64,000 nucleotides of DNA, from NCBI GenBank assembly GCA_002421745.1, contig DISC01000003.1, forward strand, positions 1 through 64,000. The letters run 5' to 3'. The notes under the pieces are model-generated. The model had not been told where the DNA came from and made no database searches. It was given only the letters and a program-made list of their open reading frames with translations. Positions 51,591 to 60,589 of the stretch are shown in pieces (positions within the stretch are counted from its first letter, which is position 1; the number at the start of each line of letters is the position of its first letter). The position numbers were made by a program, and so were the translations under genes. This DNA comes from Patescibacteria group bacterium UBA6220. Lineage in GTDB: Bacteria; Patescibacteriota; Minisyncoccia; Minisyncoccales; Minisyncoccaceae.

Positions 51591-51929
51591 TTAAATTAAT
51601 TTTTTCCTTTTTAATGCTTTTTCTACCTCTTGTTTAATTTCTTTAAAGCTAATTGCTTTAATTTTTGGTAAAGCGACAACAATAATGTCAAAATTATTTT
51701 TAAGAGAGGGGAGATTGTGACGGATGGTCTCTCTTAATCTTCTCTTTATTTTATTTCTTATTACTGCTTTATTGGATATTTTCTTACTCACCACAAATCC
51801 TATTCTGGAATAATCATTATTCGTGTTTAGTACTTTTAAAAAAAATGTTTCGCTTTTAATTGTTTCTCCTTGCTTAAAAACCGTTTCAAAATCTTTTTTC
51901 TTTTTTAGTCGATTTCTAAGGGATAACAT
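51591..51929 (-). CDS. rnpA: Ribonuclease P protein component
   Basis: 112 residues. KKKKDFETVFKQGE, RIGFVVSKKISNKAVIRNKIKRRLRE (the RNR motif, about 42-67) and IIVVALPKI are diagnostic. The basic protein assists the RNase P RNA in tRNA 5' maturation. It is preceded on the same strand by a hairpin with a T-rich tail after rpmH, so its expression may be partly attenuated. Confidence 0.96.
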   Translation of the reverse strand: MLSLRNRLKKKKDFETVFKQGETIKSETFFLKVLNTNNDYSRIGFVVSKKISNKAVIRNKIKRRLRETIRHNLPSLKNNFDIIVVALPKIKAISFKEIKQEVEKALKRKKLI

Positions 51930-51935
51930 TTAATT

Positions 51936-51963
51936 AAATAAAACAAAGCCCCAGAGGGCTTTG
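51936..51963 (-). terminator. Terminator/attenuator between rpmH and rnpA
   Basis: On minus, CAAAGCCC-TCTG-GGGCTTTG (51963-51944) runs into TTTTATTT. It lies inside the cluster, 3 bases past the rpmH stop, so it probably sets the ratio of L34 to RnpA/YidC. Confidence 0.7.
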
Positions 51964-51965
51964 CC

Positions 51966-52100
51966 TTAAACAGTTAATTTTGCTCTTGCTTTTGTTCTTC
52001 TTCTCTGCAAAACCTTTCTCCCTCCTTTGGTTTTAGATCTTACCAGAAAGCCGTGAGTCCTCTGTCTTTTCTTCTTTTTGGGATTATATGTAATACTCAT
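51966..52100 (-). CDS. rpmH: 50S ribosomal protein L34
   Basis: 44 residues: [20 protein letters not shown] followed by [20 protein letters not shown] and KLTV, the standard L34 sequence and length. ATG at 52100, TAA at 51966. It is the first gene of the rpmH-rnpA-yidC-jag cluster and divergent from dnaA, as at many bacterial origins. A strong promoter sits just upstream. Confidence 0.96.
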   Translation of the reverse strand: MSITYNPKKKKRQRTHGFLVRSKTKGGRKVLQRRRTKARAKLTV

Positions 52101-52130
52101 GATGTTTTCTAATTAATAATAAGCATTTAG

Positions 52131-52159
52131 AATATAGCAAAAAAGCTTGATTTGGTCAA
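52131..52159 (-). promoter_or_regulatory. rpmH promoter
   Basis: On minus, TTGACC (52154-52159), a 17-bp spacer and TATATT (52131-52136), about 31 bases before the ATG. Confidence 0.75.
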
Positions 52160-52208
52160 TAAACAAAAGGATTTATGGCTTATTAATTTCTTATTATTTT
52201 TAAACAGT

Positions 52209-52217
52209 TTATCCACA
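52209..52217 (+). promoter_or_regulatory. DnaA box upstream of dnaA
   Basis: A perfect TTATCCACA between rpmH and dnaA, in very AT-rich DNA. It may act in replication initiation or dnaA autoregulation. Confidence 0.75.
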
Positions 52218-52262
52218 TTTTTTAAACACCTCAAAATTTTCCCCTTATTTCTTAAGGCCTTT

Positions 52263-52291
52263 TTGCTAAATTGACATATATAAATTATAAT
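52263..52291 (+). promoter_or_regulatory. dnaA promoter
   Basis: TTGCTA (52263-52268), a 17-bp spacer and a perfect TATAAT (52286-52291), about 60 bases before the dnaA ATG. A nearby TTGACA at 52271 is badly spaced. Confidence 0.5.
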
Positions 52292-52350
52292 AATAGTCAG
52301 ATTTATCTTATTTCTTTATTTTAAAAACCCTTAATACACAAACCTATATT

Positions 52351-53715
52351 ATGGAAGTAGAACAATTATGGCAATCCGTATTATCACAAATCCAGCTTTC
52401 TATTTCGCCGGCTAATTTTGCCACCTGGTTTGCTAACACAAAGATATCTTCAATCGACAAAGACTGTGTAACTGTTTCTGTTTCTAATTCTTTTAGTAAA
52501 GAATGGCTGGAACAAAAATATCACAAAGAAATTATAAAAATTTTAAGAGAAATTGACCCAAACATAAAAACTATAAACTATATAGTTAATGTTGTTAAAA
52601 GCAACAAAAAATCAAGTAGCAATCGCAAGCAAGGAGACAGAGAAGATGGATCGTCCGAACAATTAGGATTTGCTGAATTGGATATAAATAAAGAAACCAA
52701 CCTTAATCCAAAATATACCTTTGAAAACTTTATTATTGGACCATTCAACGAAATGGCTTATGCTGGAGCTATGGCAATAGTTGAAGAGCCTGGGAAAAAC
52801 TACAATCCTTTATTTATTTATGGGGGAGTAGGGCTGGGAAAAACTCACTTAATGCAAGCTGTGGGAAATAAAATAAAAGAAAAATTTCCGGAAAAAATCA
52901 TAAAATATATTCCAGCAGAAAAACTAATTTCCACCATAGTTAACGCGATTCGGAATCATAATATTGAAGACCTCAAAAAAACTTTGCGAGAATTAGATGT
53001 ATTGATTGTAGACGATATTCAATTTTTAGCCGGCAAAGATAAAACACAAGAAGAATTTTTCCACACCTTTAATTCTTTATATCAAAAAAATAAACAAATT
53101 ATTCTTTCGTCAGACAGACATCCTAACAATATTCCCGCTATCACCGAAAGATTAAAATCTCGCTTTGAAGGAGGAATGATTGCTGATATCAATATGCCAG
53201 ATTACGAAACCAGACTAGCTATTTTAAAACAAAAATTAGAAGAAAAAGGATACGATTTTGATAAAGATGTTTTGGATTTTGTTGCTAATAATATTCAAAA
53301 AAACATTAGAGAACTGGAAAGCGCAGTAAATAGACTGATAATCTTCAAAAAAACAAACAACAAAAATCCTACTATTGAAGATGCTAAAAAGCTTTTAAAA
53401 AACATAATTGCCGCACCTTCCAAAATCACCAACTTTAAAAAAATCATTGAATCTATTACTGCTTTTTTTGATATTCCAAGTGGTAATATGTTTTATTCTT
53501 CTCGAAAAAAAGAGTTCAGTAAACCCAGACAAATCGCTATGTTTTTATTAAAAAAAGAGTTAAAGCTTTCTTATTCTGAGATTGGTAGAAAATTTGGAGG
53601 AAAAGATCACACCACAGTAATCCATGCTTGCCAGTTAGTAGAAAAATTATGGGACGAAGATGAAAAAACTCACCAAGAAATAGAATTAATCTTACAAAGA
53701 ATTTACAGTAATTAA
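52351..53715 (+). CDS. dnaA: Chromosomal replication initiator DnaA
   Basis: 454 residues. Domain I at the N-terminus (LWQSVLSQIQLSISPANFATWF), a short polar domain II (about 85-115), an AAA+ domain with YGGVGLGKTHLMQAVGN (Walker A, about 157-170) and LIVDDIQFLAGKDKTQEEFFHTFN (Walker B, about 217-240), and domain IV with GRKFGGKDHTTVIHACQ, the DNA-binding signature. It opens the origin. A DnaA box lies on each side of the gene, and dnaN follows. Confidence 0.98.
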   Translation: MEVEQLWQSVLSQIQLSISPANFATWFANTKISSIDKDCVTVSVSNSFSKEWLEQKYHKEIIKILREIDPNIKTINYIVNVVKSNKKSSSNRKQGDREDGSSEQLGFAELDINKETNLNPKYTFENFIIGPFNEMAYAGAMAIVEEPGKNYNPLFIYGGVGLGKTHLMQAVGNKIKEKFPEKIIKYIPAEKLISTIVNAIRNHNIEDLKKTLRELDVLIVDDIQFLAGKDKTQEEFFHTFNSLYQKNKQIILSSDRHPNNIPAITERLKSRFEGGMIADINMPDYETRLAILKQKLEEKGYDFDKDVLDFVANNIQKNIRELESAVNRLIIFKKTNNKNPTIEDAKKLLKNIIAAPSKITNFKKIIESITAFFDIPSGNMFYSSRKKEFSKPRQIAMFLLKKELKLSYSEIGRKFGGKDHTTVIHACQLVEKLWDEDEKTHQEIELILQRIYSN

Positions 53716-54004
53716 TAATTTATGCCTGTTAATAAGATGTGTAAATATTAAGTATAAAAATACGATTAATTGTGTAAAAAATATTAACAAATCTAACACG
53801 TTTTCAATCACACTTATTTGTCCCAAAAAAATTCCACAATATCAACAGAAATAACTTCAAATTATCCACACTTTTTAAGAATTTAAAAACATAAAATAAT
53901 ATTACAAACAAAGACTTAATTCATAAAATAAAAATTAATCCCCAATAAAGGGGACTCTAATAATAATCTCTATAAATTAAATAAATATTAAAATTATTAT
54001 ATAT
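53716..54004. other. AT-rich dnaA-dnaN spacer, candidate oriC
   Basis: 289 bases with no gene, very AT-rich. A perfect DnaA box TTATCCACA lies at 53862-53870, near weaker look-alikes (ATTCCACAA at 53831 and TGTGTAAAT-type words near 53735). The low melting stability and position between dnaA and dnaN make this the best origin candidate in the window. Confidence 0.65.
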
Positions 54005-55144
54005 ATGAACTTCACCATTCTGACCAAAGAATTAAAAAAGGGGATAAGTCTTACCGAAAAAATAACCGGTCGCAATCTAACGTTGCCGATTTTAGATAAT
54101 GTTTTAATTGAAGTACTTCCAAATTTTTTAAAAATATCATCTACTGATTTAGAATTAGGAATCCAATGGTGGGGGTTATGTAAAACAGAAAAAGAAGGCA
54201 AAATTGCTATTCCAGCAAAATTATTTAATCAAGTTGTAAATGCTATTCCTGAAGAAAAAGTAACTATTAAAGAAAAAAGCAATACTTTATTAATAGAAGC
54301 TAAAAATTACAAAACACAAATCAAAGGAATGCCAGCGGATGATTTTCCAATTATTCCAACTTTTAGTAAAGATCTTTTTGTAGAAATTAATGCCGGAAAA
54401 TTAAAAGAAGGATTAATGAGCGTAGTGAATATTGCTAGTGTTTCTCAAATTAGACCCGAGATTTCTGGTATTTATTTTTCTTTTGAAAAAGAAACGGTGA
54501 AATTGGTAGCTACTGATAGTTTTAGGTTGGCGGAAAAGGTTTTATCTTTTGGAAGTAAGGGTGGATATAAAAACACATTCAAAGAACCGATCGCTTTTAT
54601 TCTTCCACAAAAAGCTGCCAAAGAATTAATTAATATTTTAACAGATGAAGACAAAGATATAAAAATTTATTTATCAGAGTCGCAAGTTTTATTTGAAACA
54701 TATTTAAATGGAATGGAACATCAAGAAATAAATCTTATTTCAAGACAAGTAGAAGGAGAATATCCGTCATATCAAGAAATCATTCCTAAAGAAGCTAAAA
54801 CTAAAATAACTGTTAATAAAGATGATTTTTCTAAACAAATAAAAACAGCCGGAATTTTTGGAGGAAGAACAAATGAAGTAATTTTAAAAATAGAACCCAA
54901 AGAAAAAGAAATAGAAATATATAGTCAAGATTCAGAGATGGGGGAAAGTACACTGAATTTATTATCAAAAATAGAAGGAAATGATTTAAAGATATCTTTT
55001 AATTGGAAATTTGTGTTAGAGGGTTTGGATAATATGAAAGCTTCAGAGGTTACTTTTGAGATGCAAGGCAATGATGGTCCAGCCGTAATAAAGCCGATTG
55101 GGGATCCGAGTTATTTATATGTAATAATGCCAATTAAAATTTAA
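54005..55144 (+). CDS. dnaN: DNA polymerase III sliding clamp, beta subunit
   Basis: 379 residues, three clamp domains. NLTLPILDNVLIEV, TDLELGI, KGMPADDFPIIP, GIYFSFEKETVKLVATDSFRLAEK and the C-terminal YLYVIMPIKI (close to the usual Y..MPMR.L end) are typical. It forms the ring that tethers polymerases. It is the second gene of the dnaA-dnaN unit and ends before a perfect hairpin terminator. Confidence 0.97.
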   Translation: MNFTILTKELKKGISLTEKITGRNLTLPILDNVLIEVLPNFLKISSTDLELGIQWWGLCKTEKEGKIAIPAKLFNQVVNAIPEEKVTIKEKSNTLLIEAKNYKTQIKGMPADDFPIIPTFSKDLFVEINAGKLKEGLMSVVNIASVSQIRPEISGIYFSFEKETVKLVATDSFRLAEKVLSFGSKGGYKNTFKEPIAFILPQKAAKELINILTDEDKDIKIYLSESQVLFETYLNGMEHQEINLISRQVEGEYPSYQEIIPKEAKTKITVNKDDFSKQIKTAGIFGGRTNEVILKIEPKEKEIEIYSQDSEMGESTLNLLSKIEGNDLKISFNWKFVLEGLDNMKASEVTFEMQGNDGPAVIKPIGDPSYLYVIMPIKI

Positions 55145-55162
55145 TGTAAACATTTTAATTTT

Positions 55163-55190
55163 AAAAGACCGGACAATTGTCCGGTCTTTT
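55163..55190 (+). terminator. Perfect palindromic terminator after dnaN
   Basis: A 28-bp perfect palindrome of two 14-base arms (AAAAGACCGGACAA and its complement), ending in TTTT. Confidence 0.9.
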
Positions 55191-55265
55191 GTTTAAACGT
55201 GATACAATAAAAACATAAACATAATTAGCCCAATTTTAAAAATTTAATAATTTGGGATTATAATA

Positions 55266-55913
55266 ATGAAAAAAATAATCGTAATAATTTTATCAATTTT
55301 GATAATTGCGACACTTGGCTATGTCGTTGTTCTAAATAATTCAACAATAACATCGCCGTCACAAGCTACAATATATTGTGTTTCTAATAACTGCATAGCT
55401 CAGCAATCTGGTGCGTTAACACAAGAATGCTTTAAGGATATAAATAGTTGCACTGTTTATGATTGGAAAATTTTTATAGATGAACAAAATGGAATCCAAT
55501 TTAAATATCCTGAGGATTTTGGAGAAAATGTTTGGAGGCCGATAGTTTGGCCACCTAAAACAACTATAGTTTCTGAAAATCAAGATCCAGTTACAGTTGG
55601 TTGTTCTAATATACAGCTAAATAACGGAGCTACAGAAAAAGACATAAGTATAAATAATATTAATTATAAATATTATTTTATGAGCGATGTTGGGGCAGGC
55701 TCTGTTTATAATGACTATTGTTATATTACACAAAAAGATCAAAAATATTATGTTGTAGATTTTAATATTAGATATCATAGTGGATGTTATGATGGGGGAT
55801 GCGGGGCTTATTGCGAAACGCCCAACGAAATAGAGTGTCGGAATTTTAACCTTATTCGAGATGTGGAAAATCCAATAAAATTAATAATGTCTACAGTAGT
55901 TTTTATAAAATAA
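55266..55913 (+). CDS. Membrane-anchored extracytoplasmic protein, unknown
   Basis: 215 residues. One N-terminal hydrophobic segment (about 3-24; no lipobox) and a beta-rich domain with ten or so Cys, containing FIDEQNGIQFKYPEDFG, a pattern seen in many small exported proteins of CPR and Gram-positive bacteria. The end is rich in Cys (YHSGCYDGGCGAYC). No enzymatic motif. It has its own terminators on both sides, so it is probably monocistronic. Confidence 0.8.
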   Translation: MKKIIVIILSILIIATLGYVVVLNNSTITSPSQATIYCVSNNCIAQQSGALTQECFKDINSCTVYDWKIFIDEQNGIQFKYPEDFGENVWRPIVWPPKTTIVSENQDPVTVGCSNIQLNNGATEKDISINNINYKYYFMSDVGAGSVYNDYCYITQKDQKYYVVDFNIRYHSGCYDGGCGAYCETPNEIECRNFNLIRDVENPIKLIMSTVVFIK

Positions 55914-55922
55914 TTAAAAACA

Positions 55923-55948
55923 AAAAACCGAGAGATTCCTCGGTTTTT
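55923..55948. terminator. Bidirectional terminator
   Basis: AAAAACCGAG (55923-55932), loop AGATTC, CTCGGTTTTT (55939-55948), between convergent genes. Confidence 0.9.
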
Positions 55949-55958
55949 TTATTGGTTG

Positions 55959-57932
55959 CTAGTCTCGAGTTATTGGCACTTCAGTTCCTGGTTCAACCGG
56001 TTGAGATGTTTCTTGTACAAAGCTATTTTTTAATTCAATAGATTTTAATATTAAAGCTCTCCAGATTGGACCGGCAGCTTGTTCTCCAATGGCATACATT
56101 TGGGAGTGATCATTATTTCCAGCCCAGACAGCCACAACTGTGTCAGACGTAAATCCCATAGTCCAGCCATCATTACTATTTTGAGTGGTACCTGTTTTTA
56201 CGGAAACTTTATAATCATCAAATCGAAGAAGTGAATTTGCTCCAAAAATAGGAGCTCTGGCATTATTGTCTGAAAGAATATCAGCAACCATATCACAAAC
56301 ATTTTTTTCCAATACTTTGCGTGGAGTAGAATTATTTTGATAGAGTAGATTTCCTTGGCTGTCTTCTATTCGGGATATCACAGAAGCATCAATATGATAA
56401 CCTCCATTAGCAAAAACACTATAGGCTGTGGCCATATCAATTACTTTTACATCAGCTGCTCCTAAAGCAAAAGACAATCCATATTTAGATTTATCTTTAA
56501 GGGTTGTAATTCCCATTCTCTCGGCTAAATCAATTGTGTCGGATAATCCAGCATAGTCGTTTAATACTTTTACAGCCGGAATGTTCAATGATTGAGCTAG
56601 CGTTTCTCTTAAGGTTAATAGTCCATGAAATCTACCATCGTAATTATTAGGAGAATATCCATTATAATTAACTGGCGCATCAAGTATAAGAGTTTGGTCA
56701 GTCGCGCCCTTTCTAAAAGCTTCTGCGTAAATAATTGGCTTAAATGAGGATCCAGGCTGTCTTAGTCCTTGAACAGCGACATTGTAGCTGGGAACAAATT
56801 TACAATTTTTTGCTGGATTACAGTTAGCTGGGAGAGAATCTGCCCAAGGATCAGCAGAACCAACCATAGCTAATACATTGCCCGTTTTTGGGTCCATCAC
56901 CACTGTGGCGGCATTATAGGCCCCGTAGGCGCTTCTATTTTTCACTACTTGGTCTTTTACTATTTGCTCCGCTGCTCTTTGCATGTCCCAATCCAAAGTA
57001 GTGTAAATTCGCAAGCCTTTAGTTTGTAAAAAGTCAGAACCGTATTGTTGGTTGATTTGTTCTTTTACATATTCTACAAAATGATAAGCTAGCGTATTTT
57101 GAGGAACTTTAGTTATCTTTATTTCTTGCTGTTGGGCTTCAATCATTTGTTCTTGAGTAATATATCCCTCAGCTTTCATTCTTTTTAAAACATAATCTTT
57201 CCTTTGTAATAGTTCTTCTAGGTGTGAACCAAAAGGGGAATAATAACTAGGAAGCTGAACAATAGCTGCTAACATAGCCGACTCTGCCAAATCAACATCT
57301 TGAATTGGTTTTTGAAAGTATGTCAAAGAAGCCTCTTCGGCGCCGTAAATATTAATTCCAAAAGGAACTTGATTTAAATACCATTCTAATATCTGATTTT
57401 TGGGATATCTTCTGGTTAATTCAATAGATAAAAGAATTTCTTTTGTTTTTCTGTTTATAGTTTTATCTGGAGTTAAAAAAGTGGAACGAATCAATTGTTG
57501 TGTAATTGTGGAAGCTCCTTGGCTGGTACTTTTTGTTTCAATATCTATTTTTATAGATCTTAAAATTCCTTTAAAATCAATACCAATATTGTTATAAAAA
57601 TCAGCATCTTCAGTGGCAATAACCGCTTTTTGTAAAGTGTCTGGTATTTCAGATAAAGGAGCGTAAGTTCTTTTTTCTTCTCCATAAACATTAGATAAAA
57701 GAATTTTTCCGCTGCTGTCATATATTTTAGTTGATTCGGTCATTTCATTTTCAGTAAAGAGTTCCGGTCGAGGCAAATCTTTTGTGATCCAAAAAAAACC
57801 TATCAATCCGCTAGCAATACCTATTAAAAATAACCAGCCTATGATTTGTAAAATTTTTAAAAAAACCCGTCTTTTCTTTTTGGGCTTATTTTGTCTATTT
57901 GTTTGTATGGGGATGTTCTTTTTATTGTCCAT
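55959..57932 (-). CDS. Class A penicillin-binding protein (PBP1a type)
   Basis: 657 residues from the ATG at 57932. Longer starts would lie upstream of the likely transcription start. A basic cytoplasmic tail, one membrane helix (about 27-50), a glycosyltransferase 51 domain with ATEDADFYNNIGID (catalytic Glu), GASTITQQLIRSTFL, KTKEILLSIELTRRYPKNQILEWYLN, and a transpeptidase domain with GSSFKP (SxxK), SLN and KTGTT. It polymerises and cross-links peptidoglycan. Divergent from tyrS. Confidence 0.96.
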   Translation of the reverse strand: MDNKKNIPIQTNRQNKPKKKRRVFLKILQIIGWLFLIGIASGLIGFFWITKDLPRPELFTENEMTESTKIYDSSGKILLSNVYGEEKRTYAPLSEIPDTLQKAVIATEDADFYNNIGIDFKGILRSIKIDIETKSTSQGASTITQQLIRSTFLTPDKTINRKTKEILLSIELTRRYPKNQILEWYLNQVPFGINIYGAEEASLTYFQKPIQDVDLAESAMLAAIVQLPSYYSPFGSHLEELLQRKDYVLKRMKAEGYITQEQMIEAQQQEIKITKVPQNTLAYHFVEYVKEQINQQYGSDFLQTKGLRIYTTLDWDMQRAAEQIVKDQVVKNRSAYGAYNAATVVMDPKTGNVLAMVGSADPWADSLPANCNPAKNCKFVPSYNVAVQGLRQPGSSFKPIIYAEAFRKGATDQTLILDAPVNYNGYSPNNYDGRFHGLLTLRETLAQSLNIPAVKVLNDYAGLSDTIDLAERMGITTLKDKSKYGLSFALGAADVKVIDMATAYSVFANGGYHIDASVISRIEDSQGNLLYQNNSTPRKVLEKNVCDMVADILSDNNARAPIFGANSLLRFDDYKVSVKTGTTQNSNDGWTMGFTSDTVVAVWAGNNDHSQMYAIGEQAAGPIWRALILKSIELKNSFVQETSQPVEPGTEVPITRD

Positions 57933-57967
57933 TGTGTTTGTTTTTTTTATGTCTTTATGCTTATTTC

Positions 57968-57996
57968 TATATATCATTAAATGAGTTGGCAATCAA
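57968..57996 (-). promoter_or_regulatory. Promoter of the PBP gene
   Basis: On minus, TTGATT (57991-57996), a 17-bp spacer and TATATA (57968-57973). Its -35 box overlaps the -35 box of the divergent tyrS promoter by one base. Confidence 0.55.
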
Positions 57997-58014
57997 CGAG
58001 TTTTACGTTATTAT
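57986..58014 (+). promoter_or_regulatory. tyrS promoter
   Basis: TTGGCA (57986-57991), a 17-bp spacer and TATTAT (58009-58014), giving a leader of roughly 10 bases before the ATG at 58032. Confidence 0.65.
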
Positions 58015-58031
58015 ATTTATACGGTAAACAT

Positions 58032-59240
58032 ATGGAAATAAACACTGATCCAAAAAAAATAGAGGAAATATTAAGTCGGGGAACTGAAGACGTTATTGAT
58101 AAAAAACACTTAAAACAAGAGTTGCTTTCTGGACGTTGTCTAAATATTAAATTTGGCGTTGATCCTACTGGTCCAAAAATTCATCTTGGACGAGCGACAG
58201 CGCTTTTAAAACTAAGAGATTTCCAGCAATTAGGACATCGAATTATTTTGATTATTGGAAATTTTACTGCGCAAATAGGAGATGCTTCAGATAAGGACTC
58301 TTTAAGAAAGCCTTTGTCTGAGAAAGAAATTAAAGAGAATATGGAAAATTATTTGCCGCAAATTGGCAAGATATTAGACTTAAAAAAAGTGGATGTTTAT
58401 TATAATGAGCAATGGCTTGCGGTTTTAAAATTACACACACTGCTTTCTTTGACAATGAATTTTACTGCGCAACAAATGATTCAAAGGAGAAACTTTAAAG
58501 AAAGATGGGAAGCTGGGAAGCCTATTGGTTTACACGAAATGTTTTACCCAATCTTGCAAGGATACGATTCCGTGGCAGTAAATGCGGACTTGGAATTGGG
58601 TGGTTTTGATCAATTGTTTAACTTAAAAACAGGAAGAGATGTGCAAAAATTTTTTGGTATGAAGCCCCAAAATTTAATGACGTTAAAAATGTTAGATGGT
58701 CCTGATGGCAGAAAGATGTCTACCAGCTGGGGGAATGTGATTAATATTTTAGATGAGCCCAATAAAATGTTTTCTAAGTTAATGGAAGTAAAAGACGAGT
58801 TAATTTATGATTATTTTGTGTGTTGTACTAGAGTGTCGATGAAAGATGTAAAAAAAATAAAAAAAGAATTAGACAGCAAAAAAATTAATCCAAAAGAAAT
58901 TAAAAAAAATTTAGCCAAAGCTATTGTTACAGAATTTCATTCGCTTGATTTGGCGGAAATAGCAGAAAAAGAATATGAAAAAGTTTTTGAAAAAAAAGAT
59001 TTGCCAACCCAAATAGCGGCAATCACTATTAAAGAAAAAGAAATCAATATTTTGGAATTACTAATAAAATTAGGTTTATCTAACTCAAAAGGGGAAGCGA
59101 GAAGATTGGTAGAGCAAGGCGGAATAAAGTTTATATTAGATGGAAAAATAGAAATAAAATCCGATTGGCAAGAGATGGTAAAAATAAAAAAAGGAACAGT
59201 CATTCAGTCGGGTAAAAAGAATTTTAGAAAAATTGGTTAA
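58032..59240 (+). CDS. tyrS: Tyrosyl-tRNA synthetase
   Basis: 402 residues from the ATG at 58032. The frame extends 17 residues further up, but that part covers the promoter. Class I motifs: HLGRATALL (HIGH-type, about 51-59) and GRKMSTSWG (KMSKS-type, about 225-233). A C-terminal S4 RNA-binding domain begins near LLIKLGLSNSKGEARRLVEQGGI. The YDSVAVNADLELGGFDQLFN stretch is the tyrosine-site region. It charges tRNA-Tyr. Confidence 0.95.
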   Translation: MEINTDPKKIEEILSRGTEDVIDKKHLKQELLSGRCLNIKFGVDPTGPKIHLGRATALLKLRDFQQLGHRIILIIGNFTAQIGDASDKDSLRKPLSEKEIKENMENYLPQIGKILDLKKVDVYYNEQWLAVLKLHTLLSLTMNFTAQQMIQRRNFKERWEAGKPIGLHEMFYPILQGYDSVAVNADLELGGFDQLFNLKTGRDVQKFFGMKPQNLMTLKMLDGPDGRKMSTSWGNVINILDEPNKMFSKLMEVKDELIYDYFVCCTRVSMKDVKKIKKELDSKKINPKEIKKNLAKAIVTEFHSLDLAEIAEKEYEKVFEKKDLPTQIAAITIKEKEINILELLIKLGLSNSKGEARRLVEQGGIKFILDGKIEIKSDWQEMVKIKKGTVIQSGKKNFRKIG

Positions 59241-59272
59241 TCAAAAAACGGGCAAGCGCCCGTTTTTTGATT
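59239..59272. terminator. Bidirectional terminator between tyrS and ruvC
   Basis: A 15-bp stem (AATCAAAAAACGGGC, 59239-59253) around AAGC, T-rich on both strands. It overlaps both stop regions. Confidence 0.9.
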
Positions 59273-59775
59273 TATTTTCTTTTTCGAGCTTCGTTGAACG
59301 AACAAGTGCTAGCACAGCAAATTGCGATTGCTAAGGCATCAGCTGCATCGTCTGGCTTGGGGATTTTGTCTAAATTTAAGATTTGTTTAATCATTTTTTG
59401 GACTTGCATTTTCTCTGCTCTGCCATATCCTGTGACAGCAATTTTAGCTTGGAGGGGAGTAAATTCAAATAAAGGAATTTTTTTTTGAGCTATGGCCAAA
59501 AGTGCTACTCCGCGAGATTGACTCACTGCCATTACGGTTTTAGCGTTTTTAAAAAAGAATAAGCTTTCTATAGCTATAGCTTCGGGTTTATATTTTTTTA
59601 TAATATCAATCAAGTCATCGTACAAAATTTTTAAACGATCTTGCATCGGCATTTTGGCTGGAGTAGAGATGGCTTCATAATGCAAACAACTCAATTGTTT
59701 TTGAGCTGTTTTTTTAAAGTCAATGATGCCGATGCCGGTTGTCGCTGTCCCGGGATCAATTCCCAAAATTACCAT
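59272..59775 (-). CDS. ruvC: Holliday junction resolvase RuvC
   Basis: 167 residues from the ATG at 59775; starting at MVILGIDPGT avoids overlap with yebC. Catalytic acidic residues are in GIDPGTATTG (Asp7 region), AIAIESLFFFKNAKT (Glu) and KPDDAADALAIAICC (two Asp). It cuts Holliday junctions after RuvAB migration. It lies 5 bases after yebC. ruvB is in the same strand group, but ruvA is not in the window. Confidence 0.96.
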   Translation of the reverse strand: MVILGIDPGTATTGIGIIDFKKTAQKQLSCLHYEAISTPAKMPMQDRLKILYDDLIDIIKKYKPEAIAIESLFFFKNAKTVMAVSQSRGVALLAIAQKKIPLFEFTPLQAKIAVTGYGRAEKMQVQKMIKQILNLDKIPKPDDAADALAIAICCASTCSFNEARKRK

Positions 59776-59780
59776 AAAGT

Positions 59781-60500
59781 TTAAATATTCCAATAAATAT
59801 TTTGGACGTCGTCATTGTCATCCAAGGCTTCAAACAATTTTTGAGATTTTTCTTGAGTGTCTGCGTCTATCTCTATTGTTTCTTTGGCTACCCATTCTAG
59901 GTTGGCGGAGGTTGTTTTTATGTTTTGTTCTGTAAGATATTTTTTTACTTTTTCCAAGTCTTCTGGTTTGGTATAAATAATAATACCTTCTTCTTCCCAA
60001 GTAAAATTATCAGCTCCAGAATCAATGATTAATAACTCCATTTCGTCTCGGTCTTTTTTTATGTCGTCTTGACTAATCATAATCAAGCCTTTTTTATCAA
60101 ACATCCATTTGATAGCTCCTCCTTCTACCATTTTTCCTCCAAGCCTGTTTAAAATTAATTTAATTTCTCCTAAGGCTCTGTTTTTACTATCGGTAATGCC
60201 TTCAATAATCATAGCCACTCCATTGGGGCCATAAGCTTCGATTAAAATTTCTTCCAGAGTAAATCCTTCTAACTCGCCAGCACCTTTTTTAATCGCCTTA
60301 TCAATGCTGTCTGCTGGCATATTTTCCGATCTAGCTTTATCTACCACAGATCGCAATTTTGGATTAAAAGTCATATCTGATCCACCTTCTTTAGCAGCAA
60401 TGGATATTTCTTTTGATAGTTTAGAAAAGATTTTACTTCTTTTGGCATCTTCCGTTCCCTTTTTAAATTTAATTGTGCTCCAATGTGAATGTCCGCTCAT
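59781..60500 (-). CDS. yebC: YebC/PmpR-family protein
   Basis: 239 residues, full length. MSGHSHWSTIKFKKGTEDAKRSKIFSKL is the family signature, with NMPADSIDKAIKKGAGE and EAYGPNGVAMIIE following. Members are described as transcription regulators and, more recently, as translation factors easing ribosome stalling at proline runs. It is cotranscribed with ruvC, a common pairing. The short hairpin at 60509-60539 before the start may affect its expression. Confidence 0.95.
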   Translation of the reverse strand: MSGHSHWSTIKFKKGTEDAKRSKIFSKLSKEISIAAKEGGSDMTFNPKLRSVVDKARSENMPADSIDKAIKKGAGELEGFTLEEILIEAYGPNGVAMIIEGITDSKNRALGEIKLILNRLGGKMVEGGAIKWMFDKKGLIMISQDDIKKDRDEMELLIIDSGADNFTWEEEGIIIYTKPEDLEKVKKYLTEQNIKTTSANLEWVAKETIEIDADTQEKSQKLFEALDDNDDVQNIYWNI

Positions 60501-60589
60501 GGGATTTTTACCGCTAAAAACGAATGTTTTTTTGCGGTGGTTAGCTTTTTATTGCCTTAAGAATATACCAAAAGGCAATAAGAATCAAG

